Shown one piece after another: positions 47,414 through 57,306 of a DNA stretch of 64,000 nt. The translations under genes and the position numbers were made by a program. This DNA is from Hyposmocoma kahamanoa. Its lineage: Eukaryota; Arthropoda; Insecta; Lepidoptera; Cosmopterigidae. The stretch spans positions 294,829 to 358,828 of the forward strand of contig NW_020653855.1 in assembly GCF_003589595.1 (NCBI RefSeq), read 5' to 3'. The notes beneath the pieces were generated by a model. That model was given only the letters and a program-made list of their open reading frames with translations. It ran no database searches and was not told the DNA's origin. Numbering within the stretch: position 1 is the stretch's first letter; each line of letters begins with the position of its first letter.

Positions 47414-47881
47414 GTATGTTTTTTTTTATTTTGTAGTTTTTTTATTTTTCAATCTTTTACATTACATAAACATTCAGCCTTTTTGCACAAAACATTTTAC
47501 TGTCTAACAGTTCAATCCTAACATAACTTTTAAATAAAATTTTATTATAAACTTAAACTCTGTAAATCATTGAGCCTAATTAAAATGTTTCATTTCTAAT
47601 TTTCATTTTACAAGCATGTTGGCTGTACACAATGAATGTTAGCTGTATACTAAATGTCTGTAACTATAAGAAGTTTGTTTATAAGGTGAGAGTACTTTAG
47701 TGTAAAGGGGACTGTGATTAAATTGCAAGGAATGGCAGACAAGCAAAAATGTACAGCTTAAAAACTTGTACGGATAAAGTCTCATTACACTTCTGTATTA
47801 TAAAATGTGTCTATGTTTATAATTTGAACAGTGGCTAAATGTCATAATCAAAGCCATAATACAACAAAAATCTAATAATAA

Positions 47882-48061
47882 TAATACACACACTTGTAGC
47901 CCCGCACTAGGGAAACCCTGTATGTGACATGGACACAACATAGACAACCACAAATGACACCCAAAGTCATGAGAGAAATAAATGCAGACCATACAAATAT
48001 TTCTCCCGGCCCGGGAACTCTGCATGTCAATCCGGCATGGTAACCATACAGCTGAAGCAGT
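47882..48061 (-). mobile_element. tRNA-derived SINE, decayed head
   Basis: The antisense body from CACACTTGTAGCCCCGCACT to TTCTCCCGGCCCGGGAACTC is intact, but the head is altered (GGTAACCATACAGCTGAAGC) and the B box is partly deleted. Confidence 0.7.
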
Positions 48062-48713
48062 TATCATTCAGTTTAATTTATCTTTAGTCTGAAACTAGAA
48101 ATAATATACTGGTTATATAATTATAATGATGCCATGGAGCACAGTATTAATTACTGTAGTAGTTCTCTTCTACTCTATTGGCCTCTGAATACTGACCAAG
48201 GCTTTCACGGGACATTGGCTTGAATAAGTACATGTCCAACCTCAACTTATGCAAGAGCATGAGCTATATAGATTCCGTCATGAAGCAGATAAGTGTGTCA
48301 CCACACTTAATAGACACAAATCGCATTAGTTAGATCTGAAAATAAGTGCTTTTATATCTATGCAATATGCATTTAGTTTCAGCGGTCCAATTTTTGCAAT
48401 GATGCTTAGCTGGCCTTGAAGAAGCAATCCAAATAATTTGACTACAATAACCAACTTCCCGTGTCCGTGTGTCTCCATGAACTATTTTAAAATGTGAATT
48501 GGCCTTAAACAGGAGCTGCATTCCCTGCAATTTTTTCACATGCCGCAAAGCATGCTTGCTTTAGTATCCAACATTTATATTTGTTAAAATAGGTGAATTA
48601 TTGTTGTTGTCTATTGAAACTTCACAATTTGAATTCTCTTTCTTATATAATATTGCTTTATATTTTGTTTCTTTATTCAGATGTTCAAATTTTTTGTTAC
48701 ATTCTGATAAACT
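48062..48713. other. No supported gene; possible RhoGAP first intron
   Basis: Unique AT-rich sequence. If the 46.56-47.41 kb block is a first exon of the RhoGAP gene, this is intronic. Confidence 0.4.
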
Positions 48714-48880
48714 GTGGTTTAACGTGTACACACTCATAGCCGCGGGGCTATGAGTGTGTACGTGTTAAACCACCTGAAAGTCCTGTATACTGGGTGCCTC
48801 GGACACACACTTAGACAACCACAGATTACACCCATACTGACGAAACAGAAATAAATGTAGGCGATACAAATATTTTTTAC
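48714..48880 (-). mobile_element. SINE 3' fragment with inverted duplication at its end
   Basis: SINE body (GACAACCACAGATTACACCC, GAAACAGAAATAAATGTAGG) is preceded by a palindrome at 48714-48773. The left arm (28 bases) and right arm pair at 26 of 28 positions around a GCGG loop, and include the SINE end CACACTCATAGCC. Confidence 0.65.
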
Positions 48881-49269
48881 AATATGTAATTGAACATTTA
48901 TTTAGCGTGTGTTAAAGTTACTGGTTGCAGTGTTGTTAACTGTGCAGGCTATGAAAAGATACCATTAGAATAATAATATTATATCGATACAGATCACAAA
49001 AGACAGATATTAAGAATGTAACTTTTAACCAATACATATAAATAATGACATATTGGTTAATCTGCAGTAATAATCTGCATTGTCACTCCCTTTTTTCTAA
49101 GAAACCACACTCATCACAGTAGATCTTTCTTGTTACTTTACAATGATGTGTCAACATAACACACATGAAACTAAATAATGTCGTAACTCAAAAATGGTGG
49201 AATTGAGAAAACAAGATTTGAAATTTCCAAAAAGTTACTGAATGGGTCTTATTGCGAATAATTTTAGTA

Positions 49270-49655
49270 GCTATTTAGAGCTCCTTGTGAGAGTTTGATA
49301 AGGGAAGTCTGCCACCTCACCTATCACTGCCGCCAACTGCTTTCCAATTTGGAAGGGTAAGGGTGTTGGTGAAATCACAGGCACGTTTAATGGCACTATT
49401 TAGGTCTACATGCTCCATTGGCGACCTCATCGTCACTTTCCATCAGGTGGAGGTTTTGTTGGGGTGCGGGTGGTATTACAGGCACTTGGGACTTGTCAAC
49501 TTATGTCTCAGGGTGACGGGCGCAGTGCCCCTAAGATATTTGCGATCAAACACAATTTGCGACAGAGCTTTAAGCTCTGAGTGGCACTGCAACTGTTATG
49601 GCTAGGCATGTCGCTTACCAGCAGGCGCACGACTTGTTCGTCCCGTCCCATGGTT
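49270..49655 (-). repeat. Family H repeat, near full length
   Basis: From GAGCTCCTTGTGAGAGTTTG to GGCGCACGACTTGTTCGTCC and CGTCCCATGG. It contains both halves (GGAAGGGTAAGGGTGTTGGT; TGAGTGGCACTGCAACTGTT), with an internal partial duplication of the ACAGGCAC(G/T)T segment. Confidence 0.75.
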
Positions 49656-51009
49656 TTATTAAAAAACAAGGATTATTTTGCGAATCGTATTTTATAAATT
49701 ACTGAATTTTGAGTTACGACAGTATTTGATTTCATGTGTGATAGTAATATCTTGTACAGAATGTTGAAGTATCTTATTTAATTCTGTGAATCCGAAACTT
49801 TGAATCCGAGTTCTAATTAGCGAGCATACAAGATCTGATTGTAATGAATTAAACAATTCTAATAATCGTAAAAAAAAATGTATGTAACCAACACACTGAA
49901 CTAAACATGCATCTTTAAATTAAATTGACACCACCAGTCTTGCATGCAAGGTTCAATTGATTACCATAAAGATGATGTCAGATACCACGTGCTAAGGGCC
50001 ATAAAACACAACATATTTGGACGTAGGCGGGAAGCGAATATTTTGCGTCGTGTCGCAGTTGAGACGCAGTTACGATGTTGACATATGTAAATAATTAATT
50101 ATTAATTAATCACTTATAAAGGCCTAGTAGAATCTAGTGATCCGAAATTTAAATAACTTAAAAAAACTCAAAAGTTTGTTTGTGAATTACATCTATTTGC
50201 CAAGTTTTATTGAAATCGGTTACCGGAAGTTGCGCGAAACCGGATTCATCCCCTAGTTTGCCACCCTTAGAAGATGAATATTATCTTCAATTTTAAATGG
50301 GACCAATATCGAGGTACCCTCTTTCCAATTAAAAAGAATGATCAAAATCGGTTGACAAATCGCGTAACGTCACACAAAAACACACAACACAGTTGAAATG
50401 AGAACTCCCTCCTATATTGAAGTCAGTTAAAAAGAAGAATTCGTATTCTTAGTATAATAAAGGCACATGTGATCATACGTGACAAGTGCTTTTATCACAG
50501 TCATAAAAGTCTTAAAAATAATACGAACTTATTATAAATAATAGTGATTAAACAAAAATAAATTAAACCAATAAATTTATTTTCTCGTTTATTAATTAAT
50601 ATATAACTAAATAAGTAAATAAATGACATTATTCGCTATACGATCCATTCAGTTTTAATTTGAACTTTCAAATTGTGTTTTATCAAGTTTTTAGTTACGA
50701 CAGTATTCATTTTCAAGTGCGATAAGTGGTTGTAATATACTTTTTATTGTGGCTATTTGATTACATTTTAAAACAAGCAGGAAATAAATTAATACCATTT
50801 AAAAAATAAACTACTTATAAACTATGATTTCACAATTATCGAGGTTTAGCACTGTTTTTTAGTAACGATAATAATAATTATAATGTGCTAGACAACCACA
50901 CCAGTTACACGGTCTCAAACTAGTGAATATCCTCTCACTCCGTGACATTACCCAGAACATTCCTTTCTATATAAGTTTTGATTGTGGAAACTCTCCCTAC
51001 TGACTCTTA
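49656..51009. other. No supported gene
   Basis: AT-rich, with the family A copy at 50159-50428. No open frame of note. Confidence 0.45.
50159..50428 (-). mobile_element. Family A MITE
   Basis: Contains CATCTATTTGCCAAGTTTTA, CCGGATTCATCCCCTAGTTT and, at the end, TATATTGAAGTCAGTTA. The left terminus is eroded. Confidence 0.7.
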
Positions 51010-51385
51010 GCGCGTTTGCGTCGTTCCGAATCCGAGATTATACAAATCTAGAAAATTCGGACCTACTTCGGATGCCGCTTGTGCACTAAGGTCATTTCGA
51101 ACCCTCCGAATATCGCTTGTACACCTAGAGAAAAAATTATTCATGTGACATTTCGGACCGTCATTTCTCGGATTCGGAACTGGGGGTCTACTCTCGATCT
51201 CCGTCCGACATCCGTCCGAAACAATTACTGTCAAATAAGTAATATTCGACAAAATTAAAAGACAAGTATCAAGTATGAAGCTTCATTCGCATCACGCGAC
51301 TTTTCATTTGGTCAAGTATTGCTTATTTGGCAGTAATTGTTTCGGACGGATGTCAGACGGAGATCGAGAGTAGACCCCCTGATAC
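51010..51385. repeat. Two adjacent large hairpins
   Basis: Arms of about 60 bases, 51182-51243 and 51318-51379, pair along TCTACTCTCGATCTCCGTCC and AACAATTACTGWCAAATAAG. A smaller pair, CGTTCCGAATCCGAGA (51019-51034) and its complement (51167-51182), lies immediately to the left. The structure resembles a MITE with inner repeats. No second copy is in the window. Confidence 0.6.
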
Positions 51386-52140
51386 GAGTCGGACGTAGTC
51401 CGCACACGCTCGAAGGGTGTATGAGAAGGGCACTATGACCTGTGCAAGCATAGGGACCTTCTAAGTTCAAGTCTTGACCCCGGATTAGCCAGTGTACAGG
51501 ATTGTCGCAGACCGTTGTCACTGACTTCATCCGGTTTTCAAGAGGCTAGTACCTCGGGTGAGCCGCCCCGGGTGCACGTACAGTACCCTCCCTGTTTTCC
51601 AGATAGGTACCCGTAGGCACGCTCACTTCCCGTTGTGCATTGCACAACTAACAGTTGCCACAGCTAAGCCATTTACTCTAAAAGAAATTCTCCTCTTTGC
51701 TGGCGGAGCTGTACTAGTTCGGCGTAGCTCACGACGCCGAAGCTTCTCTCCATTTCCCAGAAACCTGCCTACGCGACTGGAGGGACCGGACAATGCCTAG
51801 CTCAGCCTCTAGTAGCTCTCCGGGCTAGTACAGGAGATGTCGGTCGCAGTGTCCTGTGACAATGTCCGGATATAACTTCCGATTTAAAGCGCAAACTCTC
51901 TCTCGTCTAGACCGCTATTAAGACGTGCTAGCTGGCCACACACCACCGAACCAGACGACCATGTTTATGTCAGAGTCCGAGTCCGCCAGAGACGCCCGTG
52001 AAGGCGTATCACTGGCGGAGAGCTTAGCCCGGAAGCCCGCCCCATACCCTGGTCTTACCGGAGAGTCCGTAGTCTCCCCGGAACTCCCTATCTCTCGGGT
52101 CGGTAGATAGGGACACCCAGAACACCCAGACCAGAAGCAA
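51386..52140. other. GC-rich block of unknown nature
   Basis: This block has clearly higher GC and fewer T/A runs than its surroundings and matches none of the repeat families here. Short open frames are present on + (51558-51800; 51925-52110, MFMSESESARDAREGVSLAE) but none has recognisable motifs or convincing splice sites. It could be the 5' region of a retrotransposon or an unannotated transcript. Confidence 0.3.
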
Positions 52141-52529
52141 TTTGGAAAAGTTAATTGACCAAATTGGTCCCTTGCGGAACCTTCTCATGTCACGCCCACG
52201 TATCGTTGGGCCATCGAGATCGTCAAAATATATTTCAATGTCATGTCTGTAGGTCTATAGAACGCCATCCTATTCTTTAATTTCGCTTTTTTGTTCTCAT
52301 TCTGATAAATACACAATGTATTCTCAAGTGGTACTTGAGATAAACGGCAATCGCAGTCATTAGCGGCCCATAACCACTTAACTATATTGTTATTAACTAT
52401 TATATTGTTCAGATAACTGCCGAGTTAGAGTTTTTTTTTTATATACTTTTTTATACAATTACATTACATATTATTTTCTATGTATTGTTATGACTGAAAG
52501 CAGACTTATCATTAGTTAATGTATTTGAG

Positions 52530-52672
52530 CCTGATTAGTGTGGAGTTCCTCAAGGCTCTCATTTGTGGCATGTGCTGTTTAATGTATACGTCGATGATAT
52601 CATAGATTCATTTGTTCATTACGTGAATGTTTGTAGTTGTTCTGCTTATACGAACGACCATGCTATATAATA
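52530..52672 (+). mobile_element. LINE reverse transcriptase fragment (motif B)
   Basis: A short stretch reads SGVPQGSHLWHVLFNVYVDD and then FVHYVNVCSCSAYTND, the spacing of RT motif B followed by a decayed motif C (the usual ADD is replaced). Nothing else of the element is recognisable on either side. Confidence 0.55.
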
Positions 52673-53043
52673 CTTATCAGCTAGACAGGTGAGAGAAGTA
52701 GTTTTTTTGTATTTGCATACAGCAGCACACCGTAGTGTTTGGGGTTTCACTTTATGATCTAGTAAATTTGTGACCTGTGATATGATAGACTTAAGATTTG
52801 TATTTCTATGGCTAAATTCTCGTTTTTATTTATGGAGTCCACGTGGAGGAGATACTACTATTCACACATAAAAATCTCGCGCAAGTCGTGGCCTGTCGTG
52901 CTAGCCCTGCTGGTCGTGTCAAACTTAGTAATGTTATGGCCACTAATGGCGCCGTGTGTCAACTTATACTGGAAACGGATAGCCAACGCTATGGTCAGAT
53001 TTCATCACAGCAAATTTTATTAATGAAACTTGTTGGTTCTCAG

Positions 53044-53144
53044 GGCTCCCCTCACGGATCCGTGATGTCGTGCCAGTCCCTAGCAGCGCGGGCCTTCGCC
53101 GAGCCAGACAAGGACAGCGCTCCTCATTGTGGTACTTTTCACAG
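53044..53144 (+). CDS. CdGAPr: Candidate upstream exon of the CdGAPr-like gene with possible start codon
   Basis: A 101-base open segment is bounded by a good acceptor (TTGTTGGTTCTCAG|GGC) and a good donor (TTTTCACAG|GTGAGA). It ends with two bases (AG) of a codon, exactly what the exon at 55484 needs, and the junction would read ...CGTFHR-SVRFSSES with no stop. It contains an in-frame ATG at 53065 giving MSCQSLAARAFAEPDKD, which could be the initiator of one isoform. The sequence is GC-richer than its surroundings and matches none of the repeat families recognised here. No homology to the leader of the family could be judged, because that part is not conserved. The case rests on splice sites and phase only. 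Confidence 0.5.
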
Positions 53145-53297
53145 GTGAGACAGTGATAGATATAATATTGTACGTTGAAAATCAATATCACAGTTTTACA
53201 AACCATACAGTTCCGCGACGAATGTACTTGCGCAGAGCAACTGCGGGGTACTCAAAGGGAGTCGGGCGGCGCGGGCCGCTTCCTGCAAACACGCTTA

Positions 53298-53430
53298 GGC
53301 TGCTAACAGATTGACTGCATGTATGAAGTTATTGCGTGAAGTCATTATCAACTTCTTGCAGTCGCGGTCTCGGGTGCATGAAACTGATGACCTCACGCAT
53401 CAATAGCAAACAGTCAATTTGATAGCAGCC
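53298..53430. mobile_element. 133-bp TIR element
   Basis: The left end GGCTGCTAACAGATTGACTG and the right end, complement GGCTGCTATCAAATTGACTG, differ at two of 20 positions. It lies 154 bases after the candidate exon donor at 53144. It occurs once in the window. Confidence 0.65.
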
Positions 53431-53515
53431 ATAGTTTGTCAGATCGAGCACCAATGCTCTGGTCACACAGACGCGGTAGCAGGAACGTTTCGGGCCCAGG
53501 AATTTTTGTAATGTT

Positions 53516-54004
53516 CAAAGAAAAGACACACAACACACGTTACAATGGTCATATATAAAGGTGAGCTTATCTCTATAAGAGATCTTTTTCAGCCAACCCT
53601 AGCAAAAAATGTGCAAAAATGAAGCCTGCGGGACTAATTATTGTACAACAAAATTAAAATTTAAATGGGAATGAAATATAAATAATGATAATATACATAT
53701 ACACATAAATACACATAAAGTTCATCTTTATATGCATAAATACATACATAAGCAGAATATATATTATAATAACAGATCACTTGTTTATAAATATGTTACC
53801 GATTAAGCATCTAACGCGTTCGACAGTAAGTGCTCTTTTAATTTGTGTTTGAAAGATACCATACGATGGACTGTCACGAATGTCAGCAGGTAGTTTATTC
53901 CACATACGACCTGCACTTACAGTGAAAGAATTGTGGAAGAATTTGGGGTCGGATTGGGGATATAATAGTGTTCTAGTGTCACAGTTACGTTTTGGGCGGC
54001 CCAT
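53516..54004 (-). mobile_element. LINE C-terminal protein tail and 3' UTR
   Basis: On the minus strand 53777-54004 encodes a typical LINE post-RT tail (HNSFTVSAGRMWNKLPADIR and FQTQIKRALTVERVRCL), followed by a 3' UTR to about 53516. It is 5'-truncated: only about 75 residues remain. A second copy of the 3' UTR is at 15786-16060. Confidence 0.75.
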
Positions 54005-54194
54005 TGGGGGATAAGGGTGTAAAACGGGAACACAGATAATAAGGAAGCTGGCGGTAATTTAGAATTTTATAAAGAAGACAAAGAACAATTTATAAAGTTT
54101 CAATATTTATTTCACCGAAAAGCTTCTCCCATTGATATCGTACACTGAATTTCTTTTTAAAAGCAGAAATTCCGATAGCGATATGATGCATTCT

Positions 54195-54334
54195 TAAAAA
54201 TCTCTTTGTGACACCGGCTTCGCGCCGCTGTCCCGCTTTGAACAACGCGTAGGACTGCTGTGTGGCACACCCCGGCGTTCATTTCCCGCAGGTCCGGCCC
54301 CGGACCGCTATTCACGCCGTACCGCGTGTGTCGC
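54195..54334. repeat. GC-rich repeat shared with 39790-39930
   Basis: Both copies carry CGCCGCTGTCCCGC, GGACTGCTGTG and ACCGC(T/TT)...CCGCGT in order. The open frame at 39776-40012 lies over this repeat and is not a supported gene. Confidence 0.5.
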
Positions 54335-54500
54335 CTGGTCTTAAAGAGTCTAAACTACCTCAAATGGTTGATTCTGCATAACAGTGTGTTCTGCATAAAA
54401 GTGTTGAATGAAGAAAAAATATATACTAAAATTGTGGATATACACCGATTAGTATACGGTGTGAAAACACAATTCCTAAGAAAAAAAACACAAACTGACC
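54335..54500. repeat. Interspersed repeat (TGATTCTGCATAACAG)
   Basis: Shared with 36225-36350 and 26640-26760: GTGTTGAATSAA, AAAATATATA, TACACYGATTAGTA and GGTGTGAMACACAATTCCTA. Direction and superfamily are not determined. Confidence 0.5.
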
Positions 54501-54593
54501 TCGAAAGTTTTACAAGAAAACCATGGTTTCTTTTTTAAATCAATTAAACTAAATAGAACACGTATAGTATACGATATACTATACATATTGATA

Positions 54594-55215
54594 TATATTG
54601 GCTTCAAAAAAGCTCGGAGTGCTCAATAGAGCGAAGCAGTACTTCTCTCCAGGTCACCGACTTTTGTTATATAAAACACAAGTCCCCTTATGGAGTATTG
54701 CTCGCATCTCAGGGCAGGAGCTCCCAAATACCAGCTTGATCCACTTGACTCTATCATCCAACGTAGGGCTGTTCGTATTATCGATGATCTCAAACTCACA
54801 GACGGTATGGAGCCCCTTAACTTACGGAGAGACGTTGGCTCTCTGTGTGTGTTCTACCGTCTTTATAATGGGGAGTGCTCTGAGGAACTTTTCGAACTGG
54901 TGCCACCGTCTCGTTTCTACCATCGCACCTCCCGCCAAAGGAGTATAGCCCATCCCCACATCTTAGATGCCTAGCGTTGTAAGTCCACACGGGCATCTCG
55001 TTCGTTTTTTCCTCGAACCTGCAAGGTGTGGAATGATCTTCCTCCTGAAGTGTTCCCTTTGCGTTATGACATGGGGTTCTGCAAAAAGCGTGTTTACAGG
55101 GCTCTCAAACGCTGGCAACGCATAGGCAGCTCATCCGATGTTGCAAATGTCCATGGGCGACGATGACCACCTCCCATCAAGTGGCTCGTCGGCTCGTTTG
55201 CCTCCTTCCTTACAT
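54594..55215 (+). mobile_element. CR1/L2-like LINE, C-terminal part and 3' end
   Basis: The reading frames encode the C-terminal domain of a common arthropod LINE: KLGVLNRAKQYFSPGHRLLLYKTQV, then after a frameshift MEYCSHLRAGAPKYQLDPLD, RRAVRIIDD, GSLCVFYRLYNGECSEELFE and, past one stop, TCKVWNDLPPEVFPLRYD. It ends in VHGRR-stop followed by a short 3' UTR (CCCATCAAGTGGCTCGTCGG, GCTCGTTTGCC) and an A-run at 55216. That 3' UTR is the kind seen at CR1-clade ends. The clade call is from memory of such tails. The copy is 5'-truncated, with a frameshift and a stop. Confidence 0.75.
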
Positions 55216-55483
55216 AAAAAAAAATACATTTTTTAAATGGCTTTATAGAAAAAAATTCTTAAATAAAGCCAGTGACCCTGCCACTCGACCCAAGCAAAAT
55301 GAACCGTATTAGTGCGGGAAAAACTTGGATTCGAGCTGGCGTAGTATCTACTCTTGTTGTCGCTCTTATTACTTGGATATAAAATTTTTACAGACCGCCT
55401 TAGTACGATTCCGTCAATAAGTGTGGCGACTGTCTTATTTTCGGAGGACCGAATGTAAACGCTTAATTTTCTTCCGTTTTCAG
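55216..55483. other. Intron before the 55484 exon
   Basis: Begins with the A-run of the CR1-like LINE and ends with TTTTCTTCCGTTTTCAG, a good polypyrimidine tract and acceptor. Confidence 0.5.
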
Positions 55484-55652
55484 ATCAGTCCGTTTTAGTT
55501 CAGAATCACGAAGCTCGACGCGAGAAAAACACAATGATGAGGGCAAAAGAGAAGGATCCATATCCCTGACGGCTCTGAGCGTCACACCGTCGTCACAGGG
55601 CGCCATGAGTCTGTCTGCACCAACAGCCATATCCTTCGATCTCAGCGATACG
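55484..55652 (+). CDS. CdGAPr: CdGAPr/ARHGAP32-33-like RhoGAP, internal exon (serine-rich leader)
   Basis: This exon encodes 56 codons after a single leading base that completes a codon begun in the previous exon. The acceptor is a pyrimidine-rich tract ending TTTTCAG and the donor is ACG|GTAAGT. The reading frame has no stop and leaves the exon in phase 0, exactly the phase in which the next exon begins. The product is low-complexity and rich in Ser, Thr and Ala (for example SSESRSSTREK and LSVTPSSQGAMSLSAP), like the poorly conserved leaders before the PX domain in ARHGAP32, ARHGAP33 and insect CdGAPr. It has no recognisable domain of its own, and its assignment rests on phase and on the exons that follow. 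A second AG five bases inside the exon (ATCAG|TCC) is a possible alternative acceptor with a different phase. Confidence 0.72.
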
Positions 55653-56059
55653 GTAAGTTGCGAAGTGTTTTCTGCATAGTAAATCCGTAGTTGTCTGGTA
55701 ACAATAATTTATACCCTATATCGTTCTTGGTTCTTGTGTTTGTATGGTTTAACGATATTATACTTTACATATTATCACTTGGAACCGGTAAAAAATAGTT
55801 AGATTAAAGATGTTCGTTTTGTTATAGACCTTTTGTTCAATATTGTGTTCCGACAGAGAACACAGGCGGAGACTGAAAAACAGCACTATGCCGTGGCTTC
55901 GTCTTTTTCAGAAACATATTAGAAAATCAGAGTAGCTCATAGTTTATTAGTACACGTATCATGTGATTTTCTATATATGAATATGTCCATACTATGTTTG
56001 TGTTTGATGAATAAAATCCTATTTAATTTAGTTTTATAAAATGACATTTTTTTTTAAAT

Positions 56060-56215
56060 AATCGCCCTCAAAAGTTTTCTTCTCCGATTTCGCGGTGTTT
56101 TATTTTAATTGAAATTACATCTACGTGCCAAGTTTTATGGACATTGGTTAACGAAAAGTGGGTTCAATTCAATAAACCGAATGCTTCACCTAATTTGCCA
56201 CCCTTCGGCTCAATT
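56060..56215 (-). repeat. Family A partial copy in a RhoGAP intron
   Basis: CGCCCTCAAAAGTTTTCTTC, then TTACATCTACGTGCCAAGTT and CCTAATTTGCCACCCTTCGG. Only half of the element is left. Confidence 0.6.
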
Positions 56216-56533
56216 TATATTGGAAGCGAATTTTTGTAACGATATTGTATATAGCGTAATTAACTTTATGGTCAATGTGTAACGTACAAACTAGATAAGA
56301 GCCCAAAAATTATGTCGCACGTCTTCTGCTGCCGCTGGCGACGCCTGGCTAATTCACGGGAAGTGGCGTGAGGGCAGGCCCAGTGTGATGTCAAACGTCG
56401 ATGAATTACTACAATTTCAAGGCGCAGTCGCGAGAAAAAGCTCGCGAACGCTGGTATGCTCGAACATACCAGTTACCGAGCGCGCCTTTTCGCGTAGCGA
56501 GGCGAAATTGACGCTGCCGTTCCATTCGATGTC

Positions 56534-56960
56534 GTCTGTGAACTGGCAACCGCTACTATCTCAATTTTGACAACTTTACAGGTGAAGAAAAAAATTGTTT
56601 CCGTCATTTATATAGCATCTGGTTTATAAAAAAAAATACGTAGTGTACATACATACATGTGTAATAAAAATATTTAAAAAGTACGCATTTTTGTGTAATA
56701 AACCAGCCCCCGCAGCGTGGCTACGCATGGTAGTCACGACTCGCGCGATAAAATTGGATAAGCGCGCGCTATTGACTGTCTCAATCAGATCTAATTTAGT
56801 TAGCCAATAGCGCGCGCTTATTTCAATATTATCGCGCGTCGCGACATCATGCGTAGCCATGCTACGGGAGCTGATGCTATATAATTGACGCATCCAATTT
56901 ATTTCTTCGTCCTGTAAAGTTGTCAAAATTGAGATAGTACCAATTGCCAGTTCACAATCG
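56534..56960. mobile_element. Family B palindromic MITE in a RhoGAP intron, itself interrupted
   Basis: The left arm begins CGTCTGTGAACTGGCAACCG and the right arm ends TTGCCAGTTCACAATCG. About 160 bases of a different palindrome are inserted at its right inner arm between AAACCAG and TGATGCTATATA. Confidence 0.78.
56706..56868. mobile_element. Second palindromic MITE nested in family B
   Basis: Terminal inverted repeats CCCCGYAGCRTGGCTACGCA continue through GCGCGATAA and AAGCGCGCGCTATTG on both arms, meeting at a short AT-rich centre. It is strongly CpG-rich compared with its surroundings. It occurs once in the window. Confidence 0.75.
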
Positions 56961-57135
56961 ACATACATTTTTAAAATGGCTTTAATTTAGTTCCTGCCAC
57001 TGCACTCAAGCAAAATGAACTGTATTAATATGGAAAGAAAATTAATTCGTAGCATCGACTTCTAGCTAAGAGAAAGACGGTATATTGAAAATAACGAATT
57101 CGCCTAATTTCGCTCATGTACTTTTTCGTTTCCAG

Positions 57136-57292
57136 CCGGCACCAGCAGCCGCGTCATGCAGATTTCCAAAGCTAGAAGAGTGCGCTCACTTCCACTACGA
57201 ACGCGTCAGTCTTGGTGGCTTGAACGTCTCCGTGGTACAGAGAGAACAGGTGGAAGATACATTGCCTAGCACCTCGCCTGATGATAATGAAG
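57136..57292 (+). CDS. CdGAPr: CdGAPr/ARHGAP32-33-like RhoGAP, exon with the FPKL-EECAHFHYE block
   Basis: The exon starts in phase 0 after TTTCGTTTCCAG and ends with one base of a split codon at GAAG|GTATGA. It encodes 52 residues, including FPKLEECAHFHYERVSLGGL. Vertebrate ARHGAP32 and ARHGAP33 carry a closely similar 'FPK/R-L-x-x-CAHFHYE-x-V' segment just before their PX domain, so this is a strong family marker (comparison from memory, not searched). The split codon completes as Gly in the exon at 60888, followed by Trp-Ile-Cys-Leu-Lys. Oddly, the frame does not close at the donor: it continues open into a degenerate LINE reverse transcriptase as far as 58302, so intron retention would yield a host-LINE chimaera. 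The protein is expected to be a cytoplasmic or junctional GAP for Rho-family GTPases such as Cdc42 and Rac. Confidence 0.85.
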
Positions 57293-57306
57293 GTATGAAT
57301 GATGAT

